Source of the DNA: an uncultured Eubacteriales bacterium
Lineage (GTDB): Bacteria; Bacillota; Clostridia; Oscillospirales; Oscillospiraceae
Assembly: GCA_900546515.1 (NCBI GenBank)
Contig: URDG01000007.1
Location: 12,127 to 76,126 of the forward strand
DNA: 64,000 nt
Direction of reading: 5' to 3'
The number at the start of each line of letters is the position of its first letter. The stretch's first letter is position 1. Shown here one piece after another: positions 36,410 through 44,543 of the stretch. The translations under genes and the position numbers were made by a program. Below the pieces are notes generated by a model that was not told the origin of the DNA, did no database searches, and saw nothing but the letters and a program-made list of their open reading frames with translations.

Positions 36410-38041
36410 TTAGAATTCAGAGTCCGAGGTGTATGACAGGCGGCAGTTTGCAAACTGGGTACTGTTGAAGCATGCCTGCCAGCAGTTATATTCTGCCGGA
36501 CGATACATCGCATAGGAGACCTGAGTGATAAGCGGTAGCTGGGGGATATCCTCGGAGATTATCAGCTGAGCCTTGTTGTAGGCGTCCTTAAGCTCGCTAC
36601 TATCGAATATGCCGGGGATGGAGCCGATAAGGCTGACAAGCTCATCATTAGAGTAGCCATAGGTTACCCATTTGCTCTTGCCGGGAGTACCGGCATAGAT
36701 CGCACTCAGCATGGAAACGGGCTCAGCATTCCAGCCGCCATGATAGGTCAGCAGAATGTCGTAGTCACCGGAAGTCGCCATACTGTCGCGGGTGGGAACA
36801 TCATAAGATTCAACAGTAACCTCAACGCCGACTGCTTCAAGATCCATCTTCACAAGCTCTGCGAGTGTAGCCTCAGCTGGGGTATCCTGACCAATGACAA
36901 AGCGCAGCTTAAGACCGAGTGGAGCAAGAACTTCTTTTGCTGCTTCTGCGTCGTAATCGTACTTTATGACATCATCGCAGTAGAACGGATTGGTCTGCGG
37001 GACATAACCTGCACTTGCTACATGCCCGAGCCCCTGAAACACTGAGTCAACCATCTTATTGCGATCAAGGGCCTTGTAAAGAGCTGCTCTAACTCCAACA
37101 TCCTGAAGCTCGGGAACTTTCTCCATGTTGAGCATAAGACGATATCCCATCTCGTCGCTCTTGGGAATCATTGCAATATCGTCTCTTGCAGCGTATGCGT
37201 CATAAAGGTCTGCAGAAACATCCGTCATTGCGATATCGCCGTTTTCAAAAGCAAGGATGTTGTCGCTTGTGGGGACATAGTCGATATAATGGGCGGCGGG
37301 CTTATGACCGTAGTAGCTTTCGTTTGCCTCAAACTGATAGCTGCCGGTCGCACTGTCGTACGAAACAAGCTTATACATGCCGCAGCCAATATACTTGTCA
37401 TCACCGTCATAGTTATACGGATCCTCAACATTTTCCCATATGTGTCTCGGAATAATTGGGAGAGTACCAATGTTGCCAGTGTTCGTTGAAAGCGCTTTTG
37501 CAGCGTATATAACGATGGTGTAATCGTCGGTTACTTCATAATGGTCAATGATAGAGGAATCTGCCGTGAACAGATTGCCGCCATTGTTGGGATACTTTGA
37601 GTAATAGTCAATAGAGAAAGCAACGTCGTCCGCAGTTACCGGCTCGCCGTCGTGCCAGAGTGCGTCCTTATGCAGCGTAAAGGTGTAGACAAGATTGTCA
37701 TCGCTGATAGACCATGTTTCCGCAAGCCAAGGGATATAGTTATCGGGACCCTCCTGCAGAAGAGAGTCGAACACATGGCGCATCTTTGTGCTGCCGGGAC
37801 CGCGGGTGGAATGGCGGAATGGGTTCGGACCTCCGAAATCTCCGCCGTCGTTGCTGAGGCGCAGGACTTCTATGACGTACTCCCTTTCGGCGGGAGCTGC
37901 GGTGACGGCATCCGTAGAGCCAGGGTCTGCCGCCGTGCCGGCGGAAGCGGGCTGCCCGGTGCCTTGCTGGTCAGTGCCGCCACATGCGCACAGTGCAAAA
38001 ATCATGCACAGTGCAAGGATCATTGCGAGAGTTTTTTTCAT
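36410..38041 (-). CDS. Opp/Nik-type substrate-binding lipoprotein
   Basis: A 543-residue family 5 extracellular binding protein. Signal peptide with lipobox LCAC (Cys near residue 19), a Gly/Thr/Asp-rich linker to about 50, then the SBP_bac_5 fold with LVYTFTLHKDALWHDGEPVTADD and GCGMYKLVSYD segments. The ligand pocket cannot be read from the sequence; NikA-like and peptide-binding members share this fold. Ribosome site GGAGAC. It is likely expressed above the permease level because of the hairpin behind it. Confidence 0.9.
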   Translation of the reverse strand: MKKTLAMILALCMIFALCACGGTDQQGTGQPASAGTAADPGSTDAVTAAPAEREYVIEVLRLSNDGGDFGGPNPFRHSTRGPGSTKMRHVFDSLLQEGPDNYIPWLAETWSISDDNLVYTFTLHKDALWHDGEPVTADDVAFSIDYYSKYPNNGGNLFTADSSIIDHYEVTDDYTIVIYAAKALSTNTGNIGTLPIIPRHIWENVEDPYNYDGDDKYIGCGMYKLVSYDSATGSYQFEANESYYGHKPAAHYIDYVPTSDNILAFENGDIAMTDVSADLYDAYAARDDIAMIPKSDEMGYRLMLNMEKVPELQDVGVRAALYKALDRNKMVDSVFQGLGHVASAGYVPQTNPFYCDDVIKYDYDAEAAKEVLAPLGLKLRFVIGQDTPAEATLAELVKMDLEAVGVEVTVESYDVPTRDSMATSGDYDILLTYHGGWNAEPVSMLSAIYAGTPGKSKWVTYGYSNDELVSLIGSIPGIFDSSELKDAYNKAQLIISEDIPQLPLITQVSYAMYRPAEYNCWQACFNSTQFANCRLSYTSDSEF

Positions 38042-38098
38042 TTTTTTGTCTCCTGTTTGTTTTTCTGTTATATCTGGCCCATATGGGCAAATATACGT

Positions 38099-39103
38099 TC
38101 AAATGCTCTCGACGAGGTCTCCGTTTCTCATGCGCTCGCGGCATTGCATAATTTTTTCGTTCATTCTTTCAAGCTCCGCCAGCACCGCGCGTTCACTGTC
38201 TGTTGTTTTAATGACCCTTTGGATGCCGCCGTTCTTGATTACTATACGGCGGTCAGCCTGAAGGGCGAGCACGGGGTCATGCGTTGCCATGAGGACAATC
38301 TTTTCTGCTTTCAGAAGCAGGTCTATTGCATTTTTTCGGTTAATACCGGCATTCTCGATTTCGTCGATAACAACTATCGGAGCAGTGCTTATACATGCCG
38401 TATCGGCTATCATCAGTGCTCTTGACTGACCGCCACTGAGCGATGTAACCGGCATATTCATTTTCAGCGGTTCGCCAGAAAGAAGGTTTGCCGACCAAAG
38501 GATTTCTTCGGTCTTACTATCTTTGTCTTTTATCATGTGACTGTCACAATGAATATGAAGGAACTTTTCTACCGTGATATCCATGACAAAGTTCATCGTT
38601 TGGGATAACTGCGCAACAAGCTTTTTATCTATCGAAAACCGCAGTGACTGCGGCGGGACCTGACCGTTAATGAGTATCTTTCGCTTCGTAGGGGTATCCC
38701 CCTGAGCTAGCCATTCTATGTCACTGAGGAGTCTGCTTTTCCCGGAGCCTGTAGCGCCTACGATTGAAACCACATCGCCCTTTTTCAGCGTCAGCTCCGG
38801 CACCTCCGGGTTGCCATCCTTGTCACGACCGCACATTATAGTGATCGACTCAACGTTCAACTTTTCTCCACTGAGCCTTTCAAGCATCTGAAATATAAAC
38901 CTTTCGAGAAGCCCAGGAAGCTCATCCCGGTCAAAGCCGACTTCATCGAGAGTGAAATACTCAAGTTCCTCAATCCACTGTCCGAGTGAACGCATATCCG
39001 TTTTCGCTGGAGACTCTATCGCGCACGACAAGAAAAAATCGTCAAGAAACGGGTATGTCTTATATGCCTGCTCTATTGTCAAGGAAAGGATGTCACTGTT
39101 CAT
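38099..39103 (-). CDS. ABC-class ATPase with DUF1858-like N-terminal region
   Basis: A 334-residue soluble protein. The first 60 residues (LTIEQAYKTYPFLDDFFLSC onward) resemble the small helical DUF1858/ScdA-N type domain. An ABC-type ATPase domain follows, with Walker A GATGSGKSR, signature LSGGQSRAL, Walker B IVVIDEIEN (Glu after Asp as in active enzymes) and a switch His (MATHDPVLAL). It lacks membrane segments, and its partner genes are a GTPase and a leaderless binding-protein-like protein, so a transporter role is not obvious. It overlaps the GTPase gene by 11 nt. I do not recognise an assigned function. Confidence 0.7.
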   Translation of the reverse strand: MNSDILSLTIEQAYKTYPFLDDFFLSCAIESPAKTDMRSLGQWIEELEYFTLDEVGFDRDELPGLLERFIFQMLERLSGEKLNVESITIMCGRDKDGNPEVPELTLKKGDVVSIVGATGSGKSRLLSDIEWLAQGDTPTKRKILINGQVPPQSLRFSIDKKLVAQLSQTMNFVMDITVEKFLHIHCDSHMIKDKDSKTEEILWSANLLSGEPLKMNMPVTSLSGGQSRALMIADTACISTAPIVVIDEIENAGINRKNAIDLLLKAEKIVLMATHDPVLALQADRRIVIKNGGIQRVIKTTDSERAVLAELERMNEKIMQCRERMRNGDLVESI

Positions 39104-39782
39104 ATTCCCGCATCTCCCTCATTGTTGCGAGCCTGCATTCGTTCTGCAGATGCCTCTCTCCCACGCAGTAAGCGCACACGGCAGCGGGCATGGTAAAACG
39201 CAGGTAAAAGTCATCAAGCTCTGATTTTCCAGTCTGTTTGAGCAGCTGCGAAAGCTCAAGGCAACCCTGTCCTGTTATACCGTTTACTTGAAAAATTACA
39301 GCATTCGGATTTGCCTGACGAACATAAAAGGAGAACACTTCTCGCTCTGCCTGAGAGACAACATCACCTTTTGTTACTGCTATAATATCGGCTTTTTTCA
39401 GCATCGGCCCTATCTTTCGCGGAGTCTTTGCGCCCATTAGATTATCAATGACGCAGATCGAGGCTATATCCTTGAGGTGCGGCGAACAGCGGTTGCATAG
39501 CCCGGCGCTCTCAAGGAATAGAACATCCAATTCTTTTTTCATGCCCCAGTCGTTGCAGGTAAGGACAGAAGACACATAAAAATGATCCGGACACAGATTG
39601 CCGGAAAGTCCGGTCAAAACCTTTATTCCGTTTTTCGCATAGAGCTCATCATCTTCTGTTGTAAGACAGTCAAACTTTGCAACGCCGACCTTTTTGCCGG
39701 CTGCCTTATAGATATGTGCTATATGTAAAATAACTGAGGTTTTTCCCGCAGAGGCAGGACCCGATACAGTGATTATCTTCAT
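39093..39782 (-). CDS. UreG/HypB-like metal-chaperone GTPase
   Basis: A 229-residue SIMIBI-class NTPase. Walker A is GPASAGKTS at 8-16. The TTEDDELYAKNGI segment followed by NLCPDH (Cys64, His67) matches the place of UreG's nickel-binding Cys-Pro-His motif. A second CNRC motif (96-99) lies in the position of the ESGG switch loop of UreG. The guanine motif reads TKGD. The C-terminus has CAYC and a further Cys. These features suggest a metallochaperone, with nickel or cobalt favoured, but no urease or hydrogenase genes are in the window. Coupled to both neighbours (ATGA on one side, 11-nt overlap on the other). Confidence 0.75.
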   Translation of the reverse strand: MKIITVSGPASAGKTSVILHIAHIYKAAGKKVGVAKFDCLTTEDDELYAKNGIKVLTGLSGNLCPDHFYVSSVLTCNDWGMKKELDVLFLESAGLCNRCSPHLKDIASICVIDNLMGAKTPRKIGPMLKKADIIAVTKGDVVSQAEREVFSFYVRQANPNAVIFQVNGITGQGCLELSQLLKQTGKSELDDFYLRFTMPAAVCAYCVGERHLQNECRLATMREMREYEQ

Positions 39783-40783
39783 CTTCTATATTCCTTTTTC
39801 AGGGCTTCAGACACACGAACCAAATTACAGCTATCAAACATCATCTTGCAAAGCCTCGCAGAGAGCGCATTTATATCGTTTTTCTCGATGAAATCCCAGC
39901 CATGCCACATTATTTTTCCGCTCCCGAGTGGCTCTGTGTCTGCGGCGGAATAAAAACCGCCTATCCTAAACGCTCCTGCAGTTCTCATTCCAACGATTTC
40001 TTTTGCAAGCTCGCGTGACTTGAGGGGCGCACTTTTTCGCGTCAACATCGTTATTGGGCCGGCAAACAAGCCTTCCTCCGGCCAAACAAATTCGCATCTG
40101 CTGTTTTTCTGCCCAGCTGCCCTTGCCATGCTGTAATTCAGTATTCCGACTGCAGGGGCCAAATCGTGTCTGCTGCCTGCCATGCGCACCATCTCAGCAG
40201 GTAGCAGGCAGCTTCGCGCTGTGCGGGCGAGCTGCAATACGCCGTCCTCCCCAAATAAATGATAAGCGGCCATTATCGGGAAATCCTGAAAACCGGAATC
40301 TTCTCTTCCCGGCATACCGACTATTCTTGTATACTGCGGGTCGTTCAAAAGCTTTTCCCAGCTTCTCGGCACATCCATGTCTGGATGATATGATCTGTCC
40401 GCGAAGAACGCAATAGGGCTTATGCCAATGATATCATATACATGTTTCGGGTCATAAAAGCCATATTCTCTGAATGTAGGATTTGTTTCGTCCATAATGC
40501 TTTCAAAGCAGTCAGCATTACGGAATTTTTCCATAAAGCGTTTTGAATACGGTATCCCCATGCCTGGGATCATCATAACGGCCGGGAAATCTTCGGCATT
40601 TTCTATTGACATGAGATCATGTATGACTTCAACGTCCATACCGGAAACAGGAAGAAAATTGACTCGGTTGCCACTCCGTGCCGTGTACTCTATTGAAATT
40701 TGATTTGCGATTATTCCAAAGGCCGCTTTCATAGGGCATGGCAGCAGCACAAGAAAGTCTATGTTCTTATAATCGAACTTCAT
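39779..40783 (-). CDS. Leaderless periplasmic-binding-protein-like protein
   Basis: A 334-residue protein resembling Fe3+/AfuA-type or other type II binding proteins: an opening beta-alpha unit (DFLVLLPCPMKAAFG), an SWEKLLNDPQYTRIVGMPG hinge region (DVPRSWEKLL is characteristic) and an alternating alpha/beta layout. Unlike secreted relatives it has no signal peptide or lipobox, so it should stay in the cytoplasm. First gene of the nine-gene minus operon. The ATG has AAGGGG 7 nt upstream; a TTG two codons earlier is the longest alternative. It is coupled to the GTPase gene by ATGA. It may hold cargo for the GTPase; that is inference. Confidence 0.65.
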   Translation of the reverse strand: MKFDYKNIDFLVLLPCPMKAAFGIIANQISIEYTARSGNRVNFLPVSGMDVEVIHDLMSIENAEDFPAVMMIPGMGIPYSKRFMEKFRNADCFESIMDETNPTFREYGFYDPKHVYDIIGISPIAFFADRSYHPDMDVPRSWEKLLNDPQYTRIVGMPGREDSGFQDFPIMAAYHLFGEDGVLQLARTARSCLLPAEMVRMAGSRHDLAPAVGILNYSMARAAGQKNSRCEFVWPEEGLFAGPITMLTRKSAPLKSRELAKEIVGMRTAGAFRIGGFYSAADTEPLGSGKIMWHGWDFIEKNDINALSARLCKMMFDSCNLVRVSEALKKEYRR

Positions 40784-40812
40784 TTTCAAGCCCCTTGCTA
40801 AAGTCTATTCTT

Positions 40813-40856
40813 ATATTAGTTTTGGAGCTGGTTCTCCGCAAGCCCCCGGGGGGGAT
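40813..40856 (-). promoter_or_regulatory. CsoR-type operator-promoter, site B
   Basis: On the minus strand AT, CCCCCCCGGGGGC (13 nt), TTGCGG (-35), 17-nt spacer, TAATAT (-10). Drives the nine-gene minus operon (40783 down to 31583). Confidence 0.78.
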
Positions 40857-40908
40857 GACTACAGCGCAAAAAAGAGCACAATTTGGTTTTTCTCTGTTTT
40901 AGTCAAAA

Positions 40909-40937
40909 AATATCCTCCCCAGGAGGATTCTTTTTTA
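40909..40937 (+). terminator. Small terminator-like hairpin between divergent promoters
   Basis: ATCCTCC, CCA loop, GGAGGAT, then T6. It might insulate the two divergent units, or be an extra regulatory site; no gene upstream on this strand needs it. Confidence 0.4.
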
Positions 40938-40974
40938 GTTGCAGTTGACAAAATGGAACTTTAATCAAAATTCA

Positions 40975-41019
40975 ATCCCCCCTGGGGGCTTGTGTGGCGG
41001 TTTTTGCGTATGGTATATT
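40975..41019 (+). promoter_or_regulatory. CsoR-type operator-promoter, site C
   Basis: AT, CCCCCCTGGGGGC (13 nt), TTGTGT (-35), 18-nt spacer, TATATT (-10). Drives the nine-gene plus operon that includes the CsoR/InrS-like regulator, so the regulator probably controls its own synthesis. Confidence 0.78.
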
Positions 41020-41147
41020 CATACCACAGTAGATGAGATGCTTGAGATCTTTCAAAGTTTTTGGGATGCGCTTATAGCAGGGGCGCATCCCAAAACTCTA
41101 TCTGACAATAAAACACCTTTTATAAATAACATGGATTGGAGGATATT

Positions 41148-41765
41148 ATGCAGGCTAAAGAGTATTTTGATGATATTGCCGAATGCTGGGACAACGAATT
41201 TGAGTTTCATATCGTAGCCAGAAATACAGCAGCGTTGGTTTCCGGCGCAGCAAGCGGTGCATACATTCTGGATGTCGGCTGCGGTACAGGCGAAATGTTT
41301 ACTTCTTTGCTTGATGCCGGAGCAAGCGAAATAACGGGCGTGGATCTCTCAGAGAAGATGATTCAATACGCAGAGGTCAAAATCGGCTTTGACCCAAGAA
41401 TATCCCTACACTGCTGTGATATTCTCGACTTCGAAGAACCTGGGTATGATGCTGCCGTCATGTTCGACGCTTATCAGTATATGCCGGATAAATCCGCTCT
41501 TATAGGTAAGATTCATTCTCTGCTTCGGCCGAAAGGACGCTTCACTGTTGCATTCGGATTTGGACGCGAACGGGTCAATTCATACAGCGTACTTGTTCCG
41601 TCAGGACTTACATCTCCACTACAACCCGCGGCAGATGAGAAAACCGTCTGGGAGCGCTGGTTCGATGTTGACATTATGTGCGATACTCCGGATCTCTATA
41701 TGATTTCAGGCTTGGCAAGGAAACTGACCTCCGCCAGTCAACAGGCAGGCGATATAAATGAATGA
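41148..41765 (+). CDS. Class I SAM methyltransferase (pair 1, copy b)
   Basis: A 205-residue methyltransferase. Motif I is ILDVGCGTGEMF near residue 43, then TGVDLSEKMIQYAE and the DAAVMFDAYQYM strand near 104. The opening (YFDDIAECWDNE) and size match the 30918 protein, its likely paralog. GGAGG lies 5 nt before the ATG; the longer TTG-start ORF is less likely. It overlaps the regulator gene by 8 nt, a strong sign of functional linkage. Substrate unknown. Confidence 0.82.
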   Translation: MQAKEYFDDIAECWDNEFEFHIVARNTAALVSGAASGAYILDVGCGTGEMFTSLLDAGASEITGVDLSEKMIQYAEVKIGFDPRISLHCCDILDFEEPGYDAAVMFDAYQYMPDKSALIGKIHSLLRPKGRFTVAFGFGRERVNSYSVLVPSGLTSPLQPAADEKTVWERWFDVDIMCDTPDLYMISGLARKLTSASQQAGDINE

Positions 41766-42087
41766 TGATGAACACATACATTCCAACCATAATAAGCAGC
41801 ATGAGCACGAACATGAGCACAGCCACGGACATCATCATACGCAGACAAAAGCTGTCGTAAACCGGCTTTCCCGTGCAATAGGGCATCTCGAAGCTGTGAA
41901 ACACATGGTAGAGGATGGACGTGACTGCTCAGAGGTTCTCATCCAGCTTGCTGCTGTGCGTTCCGCATTGAACAACACAGCGAAGATAATACTCAAGGAT
42001 CATCTTGAGCACTGCATTTCTGCTGCCGGCAGCGGGAATGCAGAACAGCTTGCGGAAATGAATGATGCTATAGACAGATTCATATAA
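41758..42087 (+). CDS. CsoR/InrS-type metal-sensing transcriptional regulator
   Basis: A 109-residue protein of the CsoR/RcnR/FrmR family (DUF156). Residues 1-27 are extremely His-rich (11 His). The helical core has the family pattern NRLSRAIGHLEAVKHMVEDG, then Cys57, His82 and Cys86 with the 25- and 4-residue spacing of the Cys-His-Cys site of CsoR and of the cyanobacterial nickel sensor InrS. InrS also has His residues near its N-terminus, so nickel or cobalt is favoured over copper, though the site alone does not decide. Family members bind G/C-tract palindromes, matching sites A-D. No separate DNA-binding domain is expected. Usually such proteins repress until metal binds. Confidence 0.85.
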   Translation: MNDDEHIHSNHNKQHEHEHEHSHGHHHTQTKAVVNRLSRAIGHLEAVKHMVEDGRDCSEVLIQLAAVRSALNNTAKIILKDHLEHCISAAGSGNAEQLAEMNDAIDRFI

Positions 42088-42113
42088 CCAATTCTGTTAC
42101 ATGAGGATTAACC

Positions 42114-42965
42114 ATGCTTACTATAAATGAAGTAGAAAAAGATTGGGCCGCCGCCATAGGCACAGCAGATATAAACGAGCGAAAAAATATCGCTGATCGC
42201 TGGAATACATATTATTCCTACCTTGCTGGAAATCAGGCAGATGCCGCGTATGCACCTGATCGCGCAGCCGAAAATATTGTTGAATTCATGCTGCGCGAGG
42301 GCATCATAAAATACGGTGATAAAATTATTGATATTGGTTCCGGCAGCGGACGATATAGTATAGAGCTCGCAAAGCACCGCACTGCGGTTACCGCACTTGA
42401 TGCCAATGAGGACTGTCTTGAGCTTTTGAAAAAGCATACATCGCAAGCGCACGTTCCTGGGATAAGCTGTATTCCTATTCACTGGGAAGATTTCAATACC
42501 GATAGTCGGGCTAAAAAATATGATGTGTCATTCTCTTCGATGTGTCCCGCCATATGCACATTAGAAGAATTAGCGCGCATGGAGAAAATCACCAAACGCA
42601 CAGCCTGCCTTATTTCTGCTTCACGCGGTTCATACGAAAAACACCGCAGAGAAATAATGCGTCTGCTCGATGTCAAGCCGCGTGGAATGACAACTGAATC
42701 AATATATTACTATAATGTGCTCTATCTCAGTGGGCGCAGTCCCAGCGTAAAAACATTGTCGGTTTCCGGAGACTATAGCATTAGCCATGAAACTTTCATA
42801 GAGCGCTATCTTATATACCTGAAGCTGTTTGACGTCAGCGAACAGACGGCAGCTCCGGTACTTGAAAAGTATTTCGCCGAAAATTCACAGTGTGGACTTC
42901 TCACTGAGGAGTGCCGTATGAACATGGCAATGATATGGTGGAACGTACCTTGCGATGAGCACTGA
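42114..42965 (+). CDS. Class I SAM methyltransferase (pair 2, copy b)
   Basis: A 283-residue methyltransferase. An N-terminal helical segment (DWAAAIGTADINERKNIADRW) precedes motif I IIDIGSGSGRYSIEL (near residue 76) and ALDANEDCLELL. The SFSSMCPAICT strand and the terminal NMAMIWWN match the 32092 protein, its paralog. It lies between the regulator and the ATPase genes; its end overlaps the OppD-like gene by 11 nt. Substrate unknown; the tight link to importers in both copies suggests modification of an imported or exported ligand. Confidence 0.82.
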   Translation: MLTINEVEKDWAAAIGTADINERKNIADRWNTYYSYLAGNQADAAYAPDRAAENIVEFMLREGIIKYGDKIIDIGSGSGRYSIELAKHRTAVTALDANEDCLELLKKHTSQAHVPGISCIPIHWEDFNTDSRAKKYDVSFSSMCPAICTLEELARMEKITKRTACLISASRGSYEKHRREIMRLLDVKPRGMTTESIYYYNVLYLSGRSPSVKTLSVSGDYSISHETFIERYLIYLKLFDVSEQTAAPVLEKYFAENSQCGLLTEECRMNMAMIWWNVPCDEH

Positions 42966-43863
42966 AATATTAAACTACTCGAGTGGGAAAATCAGCGCGA
43001 AGCTTGAACGGTCAAGTAAGATCCTGCTTTCCGACGTGCATTTTTCTGTATCTTCCGGAGAAAGTGTGGCACTCATCGGTGAAACGGGCTCCGGAAAAAC
43101 CATGGCTGCGCTTTCTATTATGGGTCTATTGCCCACAAACGTAACTATGCTAGACAGCCGCATTATTTTTTGCAGGAGAGAAGCAGACCCAAATTTTATG
43201 AAAAAGCTTCTTGGCGTTGAGCTTGTGTATATCCCTCAGAACGGAGCAGAGTTTCTGAACCCTTCAAGGAAGATAAAAGATCACCTGTTTGACAGTCTGA
43301 GAAAACTCGGCTGCCGCAGATCGGAAATGCATTCGCATGCAGTCAGCGCTCTGCGTGTCTCAGGATTTGAACATCCGGAAAGTATCATGGAGAAATACCC
43401 GTTTCAGCTTTCGGGGGGCATGGCGCAGCGTGTGACCATAGCAATATCCGCCTGTTCCAATGCCAAGCTCATAATTGCAGACGAGCCTACCAATGGACTG
43501 GATCAGAGTTCCAAGCAAAGTTTCAAGAGCCTCCTTGACAGGATTTTCCCTGAAGCCGGCAAGCTCATCATCACACATGACATATCCGTTGCCGCTTTGT
43601 GTGAAAGGGTCATCGTCCTCTGCGGCGGAAGAATGTCGGAATCTGGGTATACGGCTGAGCTGTTTTCAAATCCGCATCATCCTTATACGCAAGCTCTTAT
43701 CTCGGCGCTTGTGGAAAATGGGCTAAACGAAACGCCCCTGCTGAGAACGGAACGAGGACGATGCCCGTTTTACCGCCGCTGTCCCAAAGCTCTGCCGGAA
43801 TGTCTTACACGAATATGCGTGCAGACTGACGGCGCGTCTGAATGGTGGTGTAATTTTAAGTGA
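42955..43863 (+). CDS. Opp/Nik-type ABC ATPase, D-subunit
   Basis: A 302-residue ATPase. Walker A GETGSGKTMAAL near residue 40, signature LSGGMAQRVTIAIS, Walker B LIIADEPTNGLD, switch ITHDISVAAL. The C-terminus carries the OppD-type Cys cluster (CPFYRRCPKALPEC) for an iron-sulfur centre. It is separate from its partner, unlike the fused ATPase of the minus operon. It starts inside the end of the methyltransferase gene and overlaps the F-subunit by GTGA. Confidence 0.9.
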   Translation: MSTEILNYSSGKISAKLERSSKILLSDVHFSVSSGESVALIGETGSGKTMAALSIMGLLPTNVTMLDSRIIFCRREADPNFMKKLLGVELVYIPQNGAEFLNPSRKIKDHLFDSLRKLGCRRSEMHSHAVSALRVSGFEHPESIMEKYPFQLSGGMAQRVTIAISACSNAKLIIADEPTNGLDQSSKQSFKSLLDRIFPEAGKLIITHDISVAALCERVIVLCGGRMSESGYTAELFSNPHHPYTQALISALVENGLNETPLLRTERGRCPFYRRCPKALPECLTRICVQTDGASEWWCNFK

Positions 43864-44543
43864 TAAAAGTCCGGAATGTGTCAAAAAGCTTCGATGGAAG
43901 AGCAGTGCTGCGTAAAGCCGACCTCACAATAGAAGACGGAAGGATAATCGGCTTATACGGCAAAAGCGGCATTGGCAAGTCGACCCTTGCCAAGATACTT
44001 TGCGGTGTACTGCGCCCGGACACCGGCAGCGTACATATAGACGGTAAATTGTTGTGTTCGGATAACACGGTTTACGATCGCAGGGCAGGGCTTAAGATCC
44101 AGATGGTATATCAGCAGCCATATTCTTCGCTAGATCCCAGCCAACGCATATATAACGGGCTGTCAGAGCTGATACGTTACCACCGCTTTTCCAAAGGCAA
44201 AGCTCAAACAGATAGGATAATATTCGACCTTATCGAATTGGTAGGTCTTGACCGTGACATTCTGAATCATCTTCCGCATCAAATTTCCGGCGGAGAAGCT
44301 CAGCGCATCGCAATTGCGCGCTGCCTTTTGTTCAAGCCGAGTCTGCTGATACTTGATGAGGCCACGTCAATGCTCGATGTATCAACTCAGGCAAATGTGA
44401 TTGCCCTTGTGAAGCGGATGACGGCCGAGCATAACGGCTCTGTGCTGATGATAAGTCACGACCCGGAGCTTATAAACTATCTCTGTGATCAAATTTACGT
44501 ATTTGATAATAATCACGAACTAAAGGAGAGAACAACCAAATGA
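43860..44543 (+). CDS. Opp/Nik-type ABC ATPase, F-subunit
   Basis: A 227-residue ATPase with a GTG start overlapping the previous stop. Walker A GKSGIGKSTLAK near residue 35, VYQQPYSSLDPSQ (the family's Q-loop form), signature ISGGEAQRIAIARC, Walker B LLILDEATSMLD and MISHDPEL. It lacks the C-terminal peptide-binding-like extension, giving a short subunit. With the D-subunit it forms a heterodimer powering the permease pair downstream. Overlaps the binding-protein gene by ATGA. Confidence 0.9.
   Translation: MIKVRNVSKSFDGRAVLRKADLTIEDGRIIGLYGKSGIGKSTLAKILCGVLRPDTGSVHIDGKLLCSDNTVYDRRAGLKIQMVYQQPYSSLDPSQRIYNGLSELIRYHRFSKGKAQTDRIIFDLIELVGLDRDILNHLPHQISGGEAQRIAIARCLLFKPSLLILDEATSMLDVSTQANVIALVKRMTAEHNGSVLMISHDPELINYLCDQIYVFDNNHELKERTTK

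Noticed and set aside
40939..41217. 92-codon ORF ahead of the pair-1 methyltransferase
   Set aside because: It spans operator site C and overlaps the methyltransferase start; no ribosome site and no coding character.
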